Origin: Anaerolineae bacterium
Lineage (GTDB): Bacteria; Chloroflexota; Anaerolineae; Anaerolineales; Villigracilaceae
Reading direction: 5' to 3'
Length of the DNA stretch: 13,038 nucleotides
Assembly (NCBI GenBank): GCA_017303735.1
Contig: JAFLCF010000077.1
Span: 1-13,038 of the forward strand
Part shown: positions 1 through 7,773 of the stretch, piece after piece
Layout: the number at the start of each line of letters is the position of its first letter
How positions within the stretch are numbered: position 1 is the stretch's first letter
The notes under the pieces: model-generated
Told to the model about the DNA's origin: nothing
Databases searched by the model: none
The model's input: the letters and a program-made list of their open reading frames with translations, nothing else
Program-made: the position numbers and the translations under genes

Positions 1-80
1 AAGCCCACCTGCCCAATAATGACGAAAAGCAGGCTGTAGACCATCTTTTTGCGTTTTTCTTCCAGTTCCGATTGTGTCAT
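1..80 (-). CDS. Small membrane protein, N-terminal fragment (runs off the window)
   Basis: An ATG at 80 opens a frame that stays open to the window edge. It encodes about 26 residues: a charged, helix-prone start (MTQSELEEKRKKM) followed by the beginning of a hydrophobic segment (VYSLLFVIIGQVG). This suggests a cytoplasmic N-terminus leading into a first membrane span. I do not recognise the family and too little is visible to assign a function. No Shine-Dalgarno sequence precedes the ATG. Instead a consensus promoter sits so close that the transcript should begin at or next to the start codon, which supports this start independently of the short coding stretch. It is separated from the nuo operon upstream by a terminator, so it appears to be its own transcription unit. 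Confidence 0.6.
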   Translation of the reverse strand, partial: MTQSELEEKRKKMVYSLLFVIIGQVG

Positions 81-89
81 AGCGCACGA

Positions 90-118
90 ATTATAACTGA
101 CAGGTCTAAGGGCGTCAA
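90..118 (-). promoter_or_regulatory. Sigma70-type promoter for the partial gene at 1-80
   Basis: On the minus strand a TTGACG -35 box (113-118) is followed after exactly 17 bp by a perfect TATAAT -10 box (90-95). Only 9 bp separate the -10 box from the ATG at 80. With normal spacing from -10 to the transcription start, the mRNA would begin within a few bases of the ATG, giving a leaderless or almost leaderless message. The box match and spacing are seen directly; activity is inferred. Confidence 0.75.
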
Positions 119-227
119 ACCAAAAATTGAATTGGGATTCAGAGCGACTCAGGTGGAATTAATCCACAGTCCGAGCCTCCCCACCCCACCAAAAACGCCT
201 CTTTCCTAGCCGATACCTGTCTCTGTT

Positions 228-264
228 TAAAAAGAGACAGCCACCCTGTAAGGTGACTGTCTCT
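228..264 (-). terminator. Intrinsic terminator at the end of the nuo operon
   Basis: Just past the nuoN stop, the minus strand forms a 13-bp stem with one mismatch (252-264 against 233-245) and a 6-nt loop. A run of five T follows directly. Position, stem and T-tract together make a good rho-independent terminator. Part of it (aggtgactgtc, 251-261) also occurs in the palindrome at 12199-12235. A further copy of ctgtctct at 217-224 could pair with 233-240 instead, giving a competing 8-bp hairpin. On the plus strand the same DNA has no useful T-tract. Confidence 0.75.
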
Positions 265-272
265 GCATTTCC

Positions 273-1721
273 TTAGAACAAATTCAAAGCACCCGCATCG
301 GACCAGTTGTAGAACGGAGCGAATACCGTACCAAGCACAATTACACCGATCACCAGCACCACAAGAGCGATCATATACGGCTGAGACAATGGAATCGGAT
401 GTTGCTCTTCATCTTCACCGGGCAGGCGGTAGAGGTAGACATATTTCAACACGTTCAGATAATAGTACACACCAATGATCGAGTTGATGATGCCTACGAT
501 GACCAGCCAGGTATAGTTCGCCTGCACACCCGCAGCGAAAACAAACACCTTCGCCACGAACCCACCGAAAGGCGGCATGCCCGTCAACGAGAGGAAGGCA
601 GCCAGCATCATCAAGCCCAGCAGTGGGCTCCTTCGGCTCAACCCGGCATAATCTTTGATATCTTCCAAGCCGGTTACGCGGCTGAATGCCATCACAATAC
701 CGAAGGCAAGCAGGTTCGTTGCAATATACGCCGCGAGATAAAAGATCACACTCGCTGCGCCAAGTTGACTAAATGCCACTACACCGATCATGGCATAGCC
801 TGCATGTGAAATAGAGGAATACGCCAAAAGACGCTTGATATTGGTCTGTGGCAGCGCCAACAGGTTACCCACCGTCATGGAGATCGCCGCCAGCACGGCA
901 AAAACCATCGTCCATGTGCCGGTGAAGCCTGGGAAAGCTACAAAGAATAGGCGCAGGATGACTGCAAAACCCGCCGCCTTTGATGCGGTGGAAAGATATC
1001 CCGCCACTGGAGTTGGTGCACCATCATACACATCCGGCGCCCAAAAGTGGAAGGGCACAATGGATACCTTGAAACCCATTCCAACGACCACTAACCCAAC
1101 AACACCAAATGCCAGTAACGGAGTAATTCCGCCCGAGGTCAGAGCAACCGCAATGGCATACAAGTCCGTTGTGCCAGAGAAACCGAAGAGCAGGCTAAAA
1201 CCGTACAGCATCACGGTAGAAGCTAAAGCGCCATACAGAAAATACTTGAAGCCCGCTTCTGTGGAGCGTTCATCATTCAGCAAGAAACCAGAGAGGATGT
1301 AAAGCGGAATGGACGCCGTCTCAATGGACAGATACAGCATGACCAGATCCGCTGAGGAAGCCATCAAGTTCATACCGATGAGTGAGGCGAGAAGCATCAA
1401 ATAGGCTTCGCCGCGCTTGCCCACTTGTTCGTGATCCATCAACAAGAGTGCGGTAGCGGCGGCAGCAAACATAAACAGCATTTTGAGGAAGAAGCCCATC
1501 CAGTCGAAGCGGATCATGCCGCCCAGGGTAGCCACCGGTTCGCCGGGTTGCCCGAAAAGCAGGCTAACGACCATCGCAATGAGTAACCCACCGGCAGTGA
1601 GCCAACCAGCATTGCGTTTTTGTTCGCCCTTCCAGAAGGGCTCAACGATGAGAACCAGAAGCCCAATGGTTAGGATCAGAATTTCGGGAAGAATGGAGGC
1701 GAAAGTCACCGTTGTAAACAT
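273..1721 (-). CDS. nuoN: NADH-quinone oxidoreductase subunit N (antiporter-like subunit)
   Basis: NuoN is the antiporter-like, proton-translocating subunit of the complex I membrane arm that lies nearest NuoK, NuoJ and NuoA. The 482 residues match the family length, with about 14 hydrophobic segments. All four key charged residues are visible: Glu134 (LSIETASIPLY), Lys218 in TM7 (FKVSIVPFH), Lys248 in TM8 (STASKAAGF) and Lys391 in TM12 (GGFVAKVFVF). The half-channel motif APDVYDGAPTPVAGYLST is intact. The ATG overlaps the stop of the upstream nuoM by one base (TAATG) and is preceded by GGGAGG inside that gene, so the two are translationally coupled. It is the last gene of the operon, followed by the terminator at 228-264. 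The assignment is secure. Confidence 0.96.
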   Translation of the reverse strand: MFTTVTFASILPEILILTIGLLVLIVEPFWKGEQKRNAGWLTAGGLLIAMVVSLLFGQPGEPVATLGGMIRFDWMGFFLKMLFMFAAAATALLLMDHEQVGKRGEAYLMLLASLIGMNLMASSADLVMLYLSIETASIPLYILSGFLLNDERSTEAGFKYFLYGALASTVMLYGFSLLFGFSGTTDLYAIAVALTSGGITPLLAFGVVGLVVVGMGFKVSIVPFHFWAPDVYDGAPTPVAGYLSTASKAAGFAVILRLFFVAFPGFTGTWTMVFAVLAAISMTVGNLLALPQTNIKRLLAYSSISHAGYAMIGVVAFSQLGAASVIFYLAAYIATNLLAFGIVMAFSRVTGLEDIKDYAGLSRRSPLLGLMMLAAFLSLTGMPPFGGFVAKVFVFAAGVQANYTWLVIVGIINSIIGVYYYLNVLKYVYLYRLPGEDEEQHPIPLSQPYMIALVVLVIGVIVLGTVFAPFYNWSDAGALNLF

Positions 1722-3244
1722 TATGCACCTCCCAAAATCGCCATGATGTAATCCACACCGGTTTCAACCATGGGGACCATCACTGACGGGAACATGCCGA
1801 TGACGATCATCAGCAGACAAAGTGTAACAATGGCGATCTTATCCAACGTTGTTACATCACCTACATGCCCTTCCAATTTTTCAGGCAGAGGTGCGAAGAA
1901 AACCTTACGGATGTTGATCATAATGTAAGCGGCGGTAATAATAATGGAGATGGAACAGATCACAGCCACCAACCATTGTTCGCGCCAAACGCCCATGAAG
2001 ATCGGGAATTCTGCGACAAAGCCGGAGAAGCCGGGCATACCCATCGAAACCAAACCGCCGATGATGAAGCCGATGGCTGCAAAGGGCATGATCTTTGCCA
2101 TGCCGCCCAGCTCGGGGATCATACGGGTGTGCGCCCGGTCGTAGATCATACCGGTGACGGCAAAGAAGAGAGCTGTCATCACGCCGTGTGAGACCATCTG
2201 AACACCCGCTCCAAGCAGACCAGTTTCATTGAGAGTGGAAACACCCAAGACGACCAGCCCCATATGGGAAACGGATGAGAAACCGATCATGTATTTCAGG
2301 TCGGTTTGAACAAAGGCGATATATGCGCCGTACACGACGGCGACGCTTGCAAATCCCATAATGAGCCATGACCAATGTTTTGCGCCTTCGGGCAAGAGCA
2401 TCACACCAACACGCAGAGCAGCGAATGCGCCCAGTTTCATCAACACACCCGCATGGAACATGGACACAGCCGTAGGCGCAGCCACGTGACCATCTGGCGA
2501 CCAGTTATGGAAGGGCCAGATGCCGCCCAGCACTGCAAAGCCCAAGAAGACCGGCAGGAACCAAAGGTTTTGGAATGCCATTGAAAAACCAGCATCTTCC
2601 ATTACAAGCATGTCGAAAGAGAGGATGCCAGTATTTTGATATTGCGTCCAATACATGGCAAGTACACCGACCAAAGCGACCACGGATCCGATGAACAGAT
2701 ACAGGGTCAATTTCATGGCAGCGTATTCGCGAGTCTTGACCCAACCCCAAATGGCAATGAGCAGGTACATCGGGAACACGGCAATTTCATAGAAGAAGAA
2801 CAGCATGAACAGGTCGAGTGAGACGAATACACCGAACACACCGCCTGCCAACAAGAACAGGAAGGCGAAAAATTCACGCGGTCTGTCTTGAATGCCCGAC
2901 ATGACATGTGGATCGTCATTGCCCCAGGAGATGAGCACGCCTGTGAACATGACGATGCCGGTCAGCAGAACCAGCGGAGCGCTCATCCCGTCCACGCCGA
3001 AGTGCAATTCGATATTGATCGGGAAGACGTTGACCCAGTTATATTTTTCAATAAATTGATATCCCTGCATATCTTGCAACAGGTATTGCAGGTAGACCCA
3101 GGCAGAAAGCAGCAGGTCGATCACTGCTGAAGCCAGAGCCACCGCACGGACTTCATTCTTCCGGTTGGCAGGCATCATCAGCATGAGCATGCCAGCAGCA
3201 AACGGAAGGAAGGTGATAACACTTAGGATGGGAAAATTCATCAT
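1721..3244 (-). CDS. nuoM: Second, divergent NuoM antiporter-like subunit of complex I (TM7 lysine missing)
   Basis: This 507-residue polytopic protein has the NuoM/Proton_antipo_M layout: E153 (FFFYEIAVFPMY), the WPFHNWSPDGHVAAPT loop, K270 in TM8 (GVLMKLGAF) and E412 in TM12 (SGFVAEF). It is clearly different from the NuoM encoded just upstream. The TM7 segment reads AVLGGIWPFH where the canonical copy reads AVKVPLWPFH, so the central proton-relay lysine (E. coli Lys234) is Leu239, and the neighbouring Val-Pro is Gly-Gly. His264 in TM8 is an extra polar residue not found in the canonical copy. Two Met codons stand in tandem; GAGG spacing favours the second (3241). Seven bases separate it from the first nuoM. 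It is probably an additional antiporter module between NuoL and NuoN. Whether it pumps protons is uncertain. Confidence 0.93.
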   Translation of the reverse strand: MMNFPILSVITFLPFAAGMLMLMMPANRKNEVRAVALASAVIDLLLSAWVYLQYLLQDMQGYQFIEKYNWVNVFPINIELHFGVDGMSAPLVLLTGIVMFTGVLISWGNDDPHVMSGIQDRPREFFAFLFLLAGGVFGVFVSLDLFMLFFFYEIAVFPMYLLIAIWGWVKTREYAAMKLTLYLFIGSVVALVGVLAMYWTQYQNTGILSFDMLVMEDAGFSMAFQNLWFLPVFLGFAVLGGIWPFHNWSPDGHVAAPTAVSMFHAGVLMKLGAFAALRVGVMLLPEGAKHWSWLIMGFASVAVVYGAYIAFVQTDLKYMIGFSSVSHMGLVVLGVSTLNETGLLGAGVQMVSHGVMTALFFAVTGMIYDRAHTRMIPELGGMAKIMPFAAIGFIIGGLVSMGMPGFSGFVAEFPIFMGVWREQWLVAVICSISIIITAAYIMINIRKVFFAPLPEKLEGHVGDVTTLDKIAIVTLCLLMIVIGMFPSVMVPMVETGVDYIMAILGGA

Positions 3245-3251
3245 CCACCTC

Positions 3252-4775
3252 TTAGAACAGAGCCGTCACGGCTTTGTTGATGATATCGAGAATCCACATG
3301 GGCCAGATGCCGGTGAGCAGCATCAGCGCCATGAGGGGAACCATTACGAGGATCTCGCGCAGGTTGATCTCGGTCAGTTTATGTTCGCCGTGAGCCCAGT
3401 GTTCGTTCATGGGTCCATGAAGCACTTTCTTGATTCCCTTCAGGATGTAAGCACCCGTGAAGAGCAAGCCCAGCATGGCAATGGCGGTGTAGATCGTCAG
3501 CGGCTGGTAAGAGCCTCGCACGATCATGAATTCAGAAACGAAGCCGTTCAAACCCGGCAAGCCGAGCGAAGCCATGGAGGTGAAAATCAAGATACCGCCA
3601 TAGACCGGGACCAACGGGAACAAGCCACCAAACTCATCCAGGTTGCGGGTGTGAGTTCGTTCGTAGATCACGCCGACGAGGAAGAACATTCCCGCAGCCG
3701 AGAGACCGTGATTGAACATTTGCAAGACCGCGCCGCTCATGGCAATGTGCGCATCGGGGGTACCGGCGGCAAGCCCTGCTGCGGCGATGCCAAGCACCAC
3801 AAAGCCCATGTGATTTACAGACGAGTACGCAACCAAGCGTTTGAAGTCTGTCTGACCGAAGGAGCCGAAAGCGCCAAAGACAATGGCACCCACGGCAAGA
3901 ACGGCGAGAGCGCCCGCGAAAATCTTGGCTTCAACAGGATAAAGCGGAAGCACGAGGCGAATAAAGCCATATGCGCCAAGCTTCAAAAGCACGCCCGCAA
4001 GGATCATCGAGCCGGCGGTGGGAGCTTCGGTATGTGCATCGGGCAGCCAGGTGTGGAAGGGCCACAAAGGAACTTTGACGGCGAAGGCAATTGCAAATGC
4101 CCAGAAGGCAATGGTCTTCACGGTGCCGACCGTCATGCCCATTAACATGGTATCCGCTGTCAGCGAATTCCACTGTTGATAGAGGCTGACCAGGTCATAG
4201 GTCCCGAAAAGAACGCCGAGCATTTGCACCGCGAGCAGCAAGCCGAGCGATCCGCCCATGGTGTAGATCATGAACTTCAGCGAAGCATAGTCGCGATTGG
4301 CACTGCCCCACTGATTGATGAGGAAGTACATTGGCACCAGACCGATCTCCCAGAACACGAAGAAGATCAGCAGGTCGAGCGCAAGGAAGACGCCCAACAT
4401 GCCTGTTTCGAGAAACAGGAAAAGCATCATGTATGGTTTGACACGGTCTGTGACGCTGAACGAAGCAAGGATGGCAAGCGGGGTCAGAAAGGTGGTAAGG
4501 AAAACCATCGAAAGCGAAATGCCGTCCACACCGAGGTGGAAGGATGAATTGATGGCTTCGTACCAAACATACTTTTCTTCAAATTGGAAACCAGTCGCAT
4601 TGGCATCAAAGCGGTTCCAGAGCACGATCGTCAGAATGAAGGGGACCAAGCTGGCAGCGAAAGCGAACCAGCGTTGAAGCCGCGCTTCATTCGGCAGGAA
4701 GAGCATGATCAATGCCGCAACTGCGGGGATGAAAAGGATCAGGCTAAGGAGATGTGTGTTGAGAAATTCCATCAT
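3252..4775 (-). CDS. nuoM: NADH-quinone oxidoreductase subunit M (canonical copy)
   Basis: NuoM is the middle antiporter-like subunit of the complex I membrane arm. This copy has 507 residues, close to E. coli NuoM. It carries the full set of key residues at nearly the same numbers: E143 (FWEIGLVPMY), K234 in TM7 (AVKVPLWPFH), K265 in TM8 (GVLLKLGAYG) and E415 in TM12 (LNGFVSEF). The WLPDAHTEAPTAGSM signature is intact. A His-rich loop (about 453-465, HGPMNEHWAHGEHK) precedes the last hydrophobic segments. Two tandem ATG codons (4775, 4772) follow AGGAG, whose spacing favours the second. It starts 6 bp after nuoL and ends 7 bp before a second, divergent nuoM. This is the copy most likely to be a conventional proton pump. 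Confidence 0.96.
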   Translation of the reverse strand: MMEFLNTHLLSLILFIPAVAALIMLFLPNEARLQRWFAFAASLVPFILTIVLWNRFDANATGFQFEEKYVWYEAINSSFHLGVDGISLSMVFLTTFLTPLAILASFSVTDRVKPYMMLFLFLETGMLGVFLALDLLIFFVFWEIGLVPMYFLINQWGSANRDYASLKFMIYTMGGSLGLLLAVQMLGVLFGTYDLVSLYQQWNSLTADTMLMGMTVGTVKTIAFWAFAIAFAVKVPLWPFHTWLPDAHTEAPTAGSMILAGVLLKLGAYGFIRLVLPLYPVEAKIFAGALAVLAVGAIVFGAFGSFGQTDFKRLVAYSSVNHMGFVVLGIAAAGLAAGTPDAHIAMSGAVLQMFNHGLSAAGMFFLVGVIYERTHTRNLDEFGGLFPLVPVYGGILIFTSMASLGLPGLNGFVSEFMIVRGSYQPLTIYTAIAMLGLLFTGAYILKGIKKVLHGPMNEHWAHGEHKLTEINLREILVMVPLMALMLLTGIWPMWILDIINKAVTALF

Positions 4776-4781
4776 GCGCTC

Positions 4782-6911
4782 CTATGCCATCAAAAGGAAG
4801 TACAGCAGCCCGCCGACCACGAATAGAACGATCAACGAGAGGAGAAGATACTGCTGAATGCGTCCCGTTTGAATGGGGCGTAGATTTCTGCCGAACCACC
4901 AGGTCACTTCTGCGGAACCATCGCCGAAGAATTGATTGATGACGGGCAGGTCAAATTTATTGCGGATGAACGCTCCGACTCCGCCGGTAGCGGGTCCGAA
5001 CAAGTGGAGAATGCCGTCGATGAAGCCTTTGTCCATCCACTTTGAGACGAAGACTTCCGAGAACCATATAGCCGGTTTGATGAACACAACGTTGTAGAGT
5101 TCATCCACATACCATTTGTTCTTGAGGACGGGGATTTGAAGTCTGTCTTCGGCGGGAGATTGAACGTTGCGATACGTGAAGTAACCAGCTGCCAAACCAC
5201 CGAGTGCGACCACAAGAGAAGTGACAAGGGGTACAGGATCAAACTTGGCTGCTTCGGCTTCTGCATGCCCAAGCATGGAACCGACAAATTCGTGGAACCA
5301 ATTTGGAAGCAAACCACCAATACCGGGGAAGTATTCAGGGATACCCACCCAACCAAAGGCAATCGCGAAGACTGAAAGCACAACCAATGGCAGGGTCATC
5401 GTCCATGGGGTTTCGTGAGCGTGTTCGGCTTCCTTCGTGCGAGCTTCGCCGAAGAAGGTCAACGTGATCTGACGCATGGTATAGAATGCCGTCAAGAAAG
5501 CGGCAATGGCAAGTGTGCCGAAGATAATATAGTGGTGGTGTTTCCAGGCATCGGTCAGAATTTCATCTTTTGACCAGAAACCAGCTGTCACCAGTGGGAA
5601 GCCAGAGAGGGCAAAACCGCCGATCAGGAATGTCCAGAATGTGATGGGCATCTTATTGCGCAAACCGCCCATGTTGAACATGTCTTGCGGGTCAACTTTG
5701 TGGTTGCCCGTGTGCAGAACCCCATGCTCCATGCCGTGAATGACGGAACCAGAGCCGAGGAAGAGCAACGCCTTGAAGAAAGCGTGTGTTACCAAGTGGA
5801 AAGTCGCTGCCACGTAAGCGTGGATGCCAAGGGCGGCGATCATGAAACCCAACTGGGAAATCGTCGAGTACGCCAGAACGCGTTTGATGTCGTTCTGGGC
5901 TACAGCAATGGTCGCGGCGAAAATTGCTGTGAAGGCGCCGATGAATGCCACAACGGTCATGGTCCCTTCATCGAGGCTGATGATCGGGAACATGCGGATG
6001 ACCGCATACACACCGGCGGAAACCATCGTCGCCGCATGGATCATGGCGCTGACCGGGGTCGGACCTTCCATCGCGTCTGGCAGCCAGACGTGCAATGGGA
6101 ACTGGGCAGACTTACCCACCGTACCGATGAAGAGCAGGAGACCGATCAACCCCGCAGCAGAAAGACCAAACACACCCGTCGGCACAGAGGCGAGGGCGTG
6201 AAGCACTTCTTCGCTGAAGATGTCTTTGAAAGAGAGCGAGCCGGTCACGCTGTAGAGGAAAGCGATGCCCAAAAGCATGAACACGTCGCCTACGCGGGTC
6301 GTCATGAAGGCTTTGATCGCTGCATTGCGAGCGGATTCTTTTCCGTACCAGAAACCGATCAGCAAGTACGAGCACAAGCCCATGATCTCCCAGCCAACGA
6401 ACATGGTCAACACATTGTCAGAGACGACCAGGGTCAACATGCCAAACGCGAACAAGCCAATGAAGGCAAAGAAGCGTGAGTACATCGGTTCGACAGAAGG
6501 CACGGTATGACCGTGAACTGTCGCGCCATGAGGCGGAAGACCAGCATGGTCATGGTCACCGGCGGGTTGACCGAAGTTGTGATAACCCACACTGTAAATG
6601 AAGATCATCAACACGCACCAAGCCACAAAGAACAGCACAATGGCAGAGAGCGGGTCGATAAGCACGCCAACCTTCAGGAAGGTTTCACCCGTTGGCAGCC
6701 AGTTGATCGCCGATTCAAACGGATGTTCGGCAAGATGTTCCACACCCAAAGCGCGGATAAATACGATCATCGCCCCAAGCCATGAGAGAAAAGCTGCGCC
6801 CACCGCAATGGTGTGGCTGAGAGCCTTGCTCTTGTTCGTGAATAGGACGATCAAGAAAAATGCCAGCACGGGCGGGAGGGGAAGTAACCAAATCAAAGTT
6901 TCAGTAGACAT
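4782..6911 (-). CDS. nuoL: NADH-quinone oxidoreductase subunit L with extended lateral-helix region
   Basis: NuoL is the distal antiporter-like subunit; its C-terminal lateral helix runs along the other pumps. Numbered from the ATG at 6911 it has 709 residues, about 100 more than E. coli NuoL. Key residues are present: E175 (FVGWEIMG), K267 (VGKSAQFPLHVW), H292 (MIHAAT), K380 (AFFKALLF) and K448 (WSKDEI). Two insertions explain much of the extra length. One is a His-rich loop between TM3 and TM4 (about 111-142). The other is about 30 residues within the lateral-helix region (about 640-672), between WYVDELY (600-606) and QTGRIQQY (681-688). A GTG at 6923 would add four residues and overlap nuoK by 7 bp. 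I prefer the ATG because AGGG lies just before it and nothing similar precedes the GTG. Confidence 0.95.
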   Translation of the reverse strand: MSTETLIWLLPLPPVLAFFLIVLFTNKSKALSHTIAVGAAFLSWLGAMIVFIRALGVEHLAEHPFESAINWLPTGETFLKVGVLIDPLSAIVLFFVAWCVLMIFIYSVGYHNFGQPAGDHDHAGLPPHGATVHGHTVPSVEPMYSRFFAFIGLFAFGMLTLVVSDNVLTMFVGWEIMGLCSYLLIGFWYGKESARNAAIKAFMTTRVGDVFMLLGIAFLYSVTGSLSFKDIFSEEVLHALASVPTGVFGLSAAGLIGLLLFIGTVGKSAQFPLHVWLPDAMEGPTPVSAMIHAATMVSAGVYAVIRMFPIISLDEGTMTVVAFIGAFTAIFAATIAVAQNDIKRVLAYSTISQLGFMIAALGIHAYVAATFHLVTHAFFKALLFLGSGSVIHGMEHGVLHTGNHKVDPQDMFNMGGLRNKMPITFWTFLIGGFALSGFPLVTAGFWSKDEILTDAWKHHHYIIFGTLAIAAFLTAFYTMRQITLTFFGEARTKEAEHAHETPWTMTLPLVVLSVFAIAFGWVGIPEYFPGIGGLLPNWFHEFVGSMLGHAEAEAAKFDPVPLVTSLVVALGGLAAGYFTYRNVQSPAEDRLQIPVLKNKWYVDELYNVVFIKPAIWFSEVFVSKWMDKGFIDGILHLFGPATGGVGAFIRNKFDLPVINQFFGDGSAEVTWWFGRNLRPIQTGRIQQYLLLSLIVLFVVGGLLYFLLMA

Positions 6912-6916
6912 AATCC

Positions 6917-7225
6917 CTACCACTTCAACATATCGAGTTCATCCGCGATCACCGTATTGCGGCGGCGATACACAGAAATGACCAAAGCCAGACCCACAGA
7001 CACTTCAGCAGCAGCCACCGCAAACACGATCACGGCAAAGACCTGCCCAGACATCGAAACGACGTCACTGTAGCGCCAGAAGGAAACGAGGTTAATGTTC
7101 ACAGCGTTGAGCATCAACTCAATGCCGAGAAGGATCGCGATGGCGTTTCGCCGCACCAGCACACCGAACAAGCCAATGCCAAACAAAGCCGCCGCGAGAA
7201 TTAAGTACCATGAAAGAGGAACCAT
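6917..7225 (-). CDS. nuoK: NADH-quinone oxidoreductase subunit K
   Basis: NuoK is a small three-helix subunit linking the quinone end of the complex I membrane arm to the antiporter-like subunits. The 102 residues match the family. The two essential intramembrane acidic residues are visible: Glu36 in TM2 (LLGIELMLNAVNINLV) and Glu74 in TM3 (AAAEVSVGLALV). The ATG at 7225 is preceded by GGAGG, and that sequence overlaps the stop codon of nuoJ (TAGGAGG). The spacer to the ATG is about 10 bases. The C-terminus is slightly extended and charged (YRRRNTVIADELDMLKW). The stop codon lies just ahead of the nuoL ATG, so the pair is tightly coupled. Confidence 0.96.
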   Translation of the reverse strand: MVPLSWYLILAAALFGIGLFGVLVRRNAIAILLGIELMLNAVNINLVSFWRYSDVVSMSGQVFAVIVFAVAAAEVSVGLALVISVYRRRNTVIADELDMLKW

Positions 7226-7239
7226 TTTTTATGCGCCTC

Positions 7240-7755
7240 CTATTTCTTTGAAGGGTTGAACGCGACATACACCGCGCCCACCAAGGCTGCCAACAAAAGG
7301 ACGGATGCCACTTCGAACGGCAGGACGTACGCCTCAGGCGAAACCAAGGCTTCACCCAATAAACTGATCGCATCGAACTCCGCTGGAAGCTGGGCAGCCG
7401 TCTTTGTGAAACCGCTCCAACCCGAAAGCAAGAACGCCAAACCGGCAAATGCAAGCACTGCCACCAGGGCACCCAGCCACCAATTCTTATTCATTTGCGG
7501 ACCTGAGTCACGCATATCCTTGCGGGTGAGCATCACGGCGAAAATGAAGAGAATGGCAATCGCGCCGATATACACCACCACCTGCACCACTGCGATGAAG
7601 CTCGCATTCAAAAGCGCATAAACCACCGCCACACCGAACAATGTGGAAACAAGCCACAACGCGGCATGGACGAGATTACGTGTCGTCACCACCATCAGCG
7701 CGGAACCGAGGGTGTAGAGAGCGACAATGAGAAAAATTATCTGTTCTGCTGTCAT
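7240..7755 (-). CDS. nuoJ: NADH-quinone oxidoreductase subunit J
   Basis: NuoJ is a five-helix subunit next to NuoA, NuoH and NuoK; its TM3 changes conformation during the catalytic cycle. The 171 residues have the expected plan: TM1 (about 5-23), a conserved RNLVHAALWLVSTL segment, TM3 with the VVYIGAIAILFIFAVMLT signature (60-77, Tyr62), a less conserved middle part with Trp-rich NWWLGALV, and the closing LPFEVASVLLLAALVGAV helix. The start ATG has a modest GGAAA-type ribosome site. The gene that usually precedes nuoJ, nuoI, is missing. In its place are 70 bp with a palindrome, then nuoH. Confidence 0.95.
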   Translation of the reverse strand: MTAEQIIFLIVALYTLGSALMVVTTRNLVHAALWLVSTLFGVAVVYALLNASFIAVVQVVVYIGAIAILFIFAVMLTRKDMRDSGPQMNKNWWLGALVAVLAFAGLAFLLSGWSGFTKTAAQLPAEFDAISLLGEALVSPEAYVLPFEVASVLLLAALVGAVYVAFNPSKK

Positions 7756-7773
7756 AGAATTTCCATTTCCGGG

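Noticed and set aside
3165..4145. A 326-codon open frame on the plus strand opposite the nuoM genes
   Set aside because: It lies antisense to conserved nuoM sequence, is rich in His, Arg, Gln and Glu with no recognisable domain, and reflects codon bias of the real strand.
1721..4775. The two nuoM genes as an assembly duplication
   Set aside because: They differ throughout, including at key residues, and are only distantly similar, so this is an old paralogue pair and not a repeated contig segment.
5685..6479. A 264-codon open frame on the plus strand opposite nuoL
   Set aside because: Same reason: low-complexity charged composition, no domain, fully inside a conserved gene on the other strand.
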